Shown one piece after another: positions 53,622 to 54,897 of a stretch of DNA of 54,897 nucleotides. Source of the DNA: Nitrospiria bacterium (GTDB lineage: Bacteria; Nitrospirota; Nitrospiria; DASWJH01). The stretch lies in the NCBI GenBank assembly GCA_036397255.1, contig DASWJH010000084.1:1-54897 (forward strand), read 5' to 3'. Numbering within the stretch: the first letter of the stretch is position 1; each line of letters starts with the position of its first letter. The translations under genes were made by a program, and so were the position numbers. Below the pieces are notes generated by a model. It was not told where the DNA came from. It saw nothing but the letters and a program-made list of their open reading frames with translations, and made no database searches.

Positions 53622-53653
53622 TATAAATAAACTGACTAGTTAGTTTATTTATA
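53622..53653. promoter_or_regulatory. 32-base near-perfect palindrome, probable TetR operator
   Basis: The centre is ACTAGT flanked by AAACTG on the left and TAGTTT on the right, and extended by ATAAAT/ATTTAT arms. Only one symmetric pair differs. It begins 25 bases upstream of the zinc-ribbon start and would control the zinc-ribbon and TetR genes. Confidence 0.75.
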
Positions 53654-54019
53654 ACCTTGAACCCGCGCTTTTGTCAAGAGAATGTTTTTCAGGGAAAACA
53701 GGGTTTTTCTTTAAGACTCTGGGGAGAAAACGATAGAATGGGAATAATTAGATTCTTTTTCAAATTAAACAAAGGGTTTTTATGGAACCACCGTTCCCTC
53801 CACCCTCCCATCTTTCCCGTTTCAGGAATCACCCAAGTGAAGCCCCTGTTTTAACAAACGAAAAAACTTCTTTCCGAAAAGGGGGGGGATTTTTTTTTGG
53901 CCTTTGGCTTCTTATTCAATATGGTTTTTCCAGGCCAAACAAAGGTTGAAATCGCAACGGTCCAATAAGGTCAAAGAGCCGATCAGCCAAGGTTCCTGCT
54001 CAATGCTTAGGGGTACGTG
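53654..54019. other. intergenic region, no feature recognised
   Basis: No gene or known RNA is evident. A run GGGGGGGG (53881-53888) precedes a T-run. The stretch may hold unrecognisable remains of the permease gene that follows. Confidence 0.4.
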
Positions 54020-54375
54020 GTGCCCCAGAACCAAGGCACTGTGGCCAACCGTACAGTTTAAATCGACACCCTTCGGGCCCTCGGATTCTATCGTGGAAGC
54101 ATCCTGTTTGCATTTTTGATTGAATCGATTTTCCTATCTCTAATGGAAGCCTTAATGAAACTTTTTTTAGCCTTGTCCCTTCAAATGATGACCCCGTCTT
54201 TACCACTTACTTGGCCACTTTTGCAGAGGTGGCCTTTCGGTTTACTCTAACTCCCATTATCGTAATACTGGCCATGTCTTTTTCTCTTGTCATGGGAATT
54301 GAGGGGAGTCTCCTCCCCTCCTTCAAAGCGGCCCGGAAAAACATCGTCCAATCCCTTAGTACTCCATTTCATAAT
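54020..54375 (+). pseudogene. FtsX/MacB-family ABC transporter permease, C-terminal remnant
   Basis: Pieces in two frames match one permease end. VANRTV, then a TAA where Glu is expected, then IDTLRALGFYRGSILFAF and LIESIFLSLMEALMKLFL come first. A frame change before 54200 leads to TTYLATFAEVAFRF, LTPIIVILAMSFSLVMG and LLPSFKAARKNIVQSL. The stop codon, the shift and the lack of an N-terminal part show decay. It lies beyond a TetR operator and ends in repeat A, hinting that an efflux operon was lost here. Confidence 0.75.
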
Positions 54376-54441
54376 TACGATGACGTATCCTCCGAAAAGA
54401 CACAGAGCGGAGCTTGCCTCCGCGCTGTAAGCACTACATCT
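54352..54441 (-). repeat. repeat A core, right copy (inverted relative to left copy)
   Basis: The reverse complement matches 131-216 with short indels. Here it overlaps the end of the permease remnant. Confidence 0.75.
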
Positions 54442-54459
54442 GTTGAAAAAGTATCTACG

Positions 54460-54531
54460 CGTCTTCCGGGACACTGCCCGGAAGACGTGGCCCCTTCGGG
54501 CCAATGTCTTTATCGACAACTTTTTGTCGAT
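54460..54531. repeat. three consecutive hairpins between repeat A and palindromic repeat
   Basis: CGTCTTCCGGG-ACACTG-CCCGGAAGACG (11 pairs), GGCCC-CTTC-GGGCC (5 pairs) and ATCGACAA-CTTT-TTGTCGAT (8 pairs) follow each other closely. The left copy of the composite lacks this hairpin segment. Confidence 0.75.
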
Positions 54532-54569
54532 GTTGACACCCTAAGTGCCCATATTGTGTGCATTAGGCC

Positions 54570-54647
54570 GTCATTCCCGCGAAAGCGGGAATCCAGGAGC
54601 CATTGGTTTTAAAAAACTGGATTCCCGATTAAACATTCGGGAATGAC
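54570..54647. repeat. palindromic GTCATTCCCG repeat, short copy
   Basis: The 78-base element is GTCATTCCCG-CGAAAG-CGGGAATCCAG, a short A/T-rich centre, CTGGATTCCCG-ATTAAACATT-CGGGAATGAC. It is the clearest terminal-inverted-repeat member of the family. Confidence 0.85.
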
Positions 54648-54856
54648 AGACTAAGATTTCAACACCGCTAAAATACGTTAGCGAATTTACGAAAAGGAGC
54701 ACTTAGTATCCTTTAATATATTCCATCAACTCAGTTAAAACTTATTTCAATAGGTAATGAGCCTGTCCGGCAAACCATTAAGTTAGGGATAGCACATTGG
54801 CGAATGTGATCCGTGCGGAATTATTCATCCATCGAAGAGTTAGAGGGTCCATCGAT

Positions 54857-54897
54857 ATGGAAGTCATGGTATATGCAAGAGAGGCATCCATGTCCGT
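54857..54897 (+). CDS. possible partial gene at window edge
   Basis: ATG 54857, with TAGAGGG upstream, opens 13 codons (MEVMVYAREASMS) and runs off the window. The start vaguely recalls some IS transposase N-termini, which would suit the repeat-rich surroundings, but the fragment is too short to assign. Confidence 0.2.
   Translation, partial: MEVMVYAREASMS

Noticed and set aside
1-54897. CRISPR array or complete insertion sequence
   Set aside because: No regularly spaced identical repeats with unique spacers and no full transposase gene were seen; repeats are isolated palindromic units.

Overview
The window reads as a chromosomal segment of a Gram-negative, probably Nitrospirota-like bacterium. 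This rests on a complete bacterial 20S proteasome locus with a UBact-type modifier, found in Nitrospira/Leptospirillum relatives and scattered other phyla. Outer-membrane barrels, lipoproteins, c-type haem motifs and an MglA/c-di-GMP signalling set also fit. The phylum call is an inference from gene content; no rRNA is present. Several starts that I could place by Shine-Dalgarno position are TTG or GTG.

Layout. 1-297: dispersed repeats. 298-3323: HD-GYP regulator with a degenerate receiver, rhodanese, two DUF507 proteins, a membrane protein. 3462-4700: ThiD fused to a VOC domain. 4768-6064: Rrf2 and FNR-type regulators with a perfect FNR-like box between them. 6434-7753: methyltransferase and Dabb lipoprotein. 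7993-9480: a broken sodium/solute symporter joined in frame to the C-terminal part of a formamidopyrimidine-DNA glycosylase. 10259-12304: MglA GTPase and GGDEF-EAL protein. 12591-13125: a triple-hairpin repeat ending a truncated zinc-ribbon protein. 13377-16863: tRNA-Arg, tRNA-His, ClpB and HspR-like repressor. 17103-24694: lytic transglycosylase, NadB, lipoprotein, SLC13 permease, universal stress proteins, a 31-residue AURKAIP1/COX24-type protein, TauE/SafE permease. 25136-30449: secreted and outer-membrane proteins, and YajQ. 30925-32961: two tandem proteins that each pair two CXXCH haem motifs with a formylglycine-generating-enzyme-like domain. 33040-40373: transaldolase, glycerophosphodiesterase, an ATP-grasp-like/glutaredoxin/KamA/Dcd cluster, alpha/beta hydrolase, Mrp ATPase.

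The centrepiece is 40769-47362: ARC ATPase, Dop, UBact, PrcB, PrcA, PafA, all on one strand with tiny gaps or overlaps. By analogy with pupylation, PafA would ligate the C-terminal Glu of UBact to substrate lysines, ARC would unfold tagged proteins into the PrcAB chamber, and Dop would remove or recycle the tag. A SigZ-like sigma factor follows on the same strand.

48080-53597 holds an outer-membrane barrel protein, CCA-adding-type nucleotidyltransferase, CopD-like protein, Lgt, and a zinc-ribbon/TetR pair with a near-perfect palindromic operator. The right end carries a decayed FtsX/MacB-type permease and an inverted copy of the composite repeat that also opens the window.
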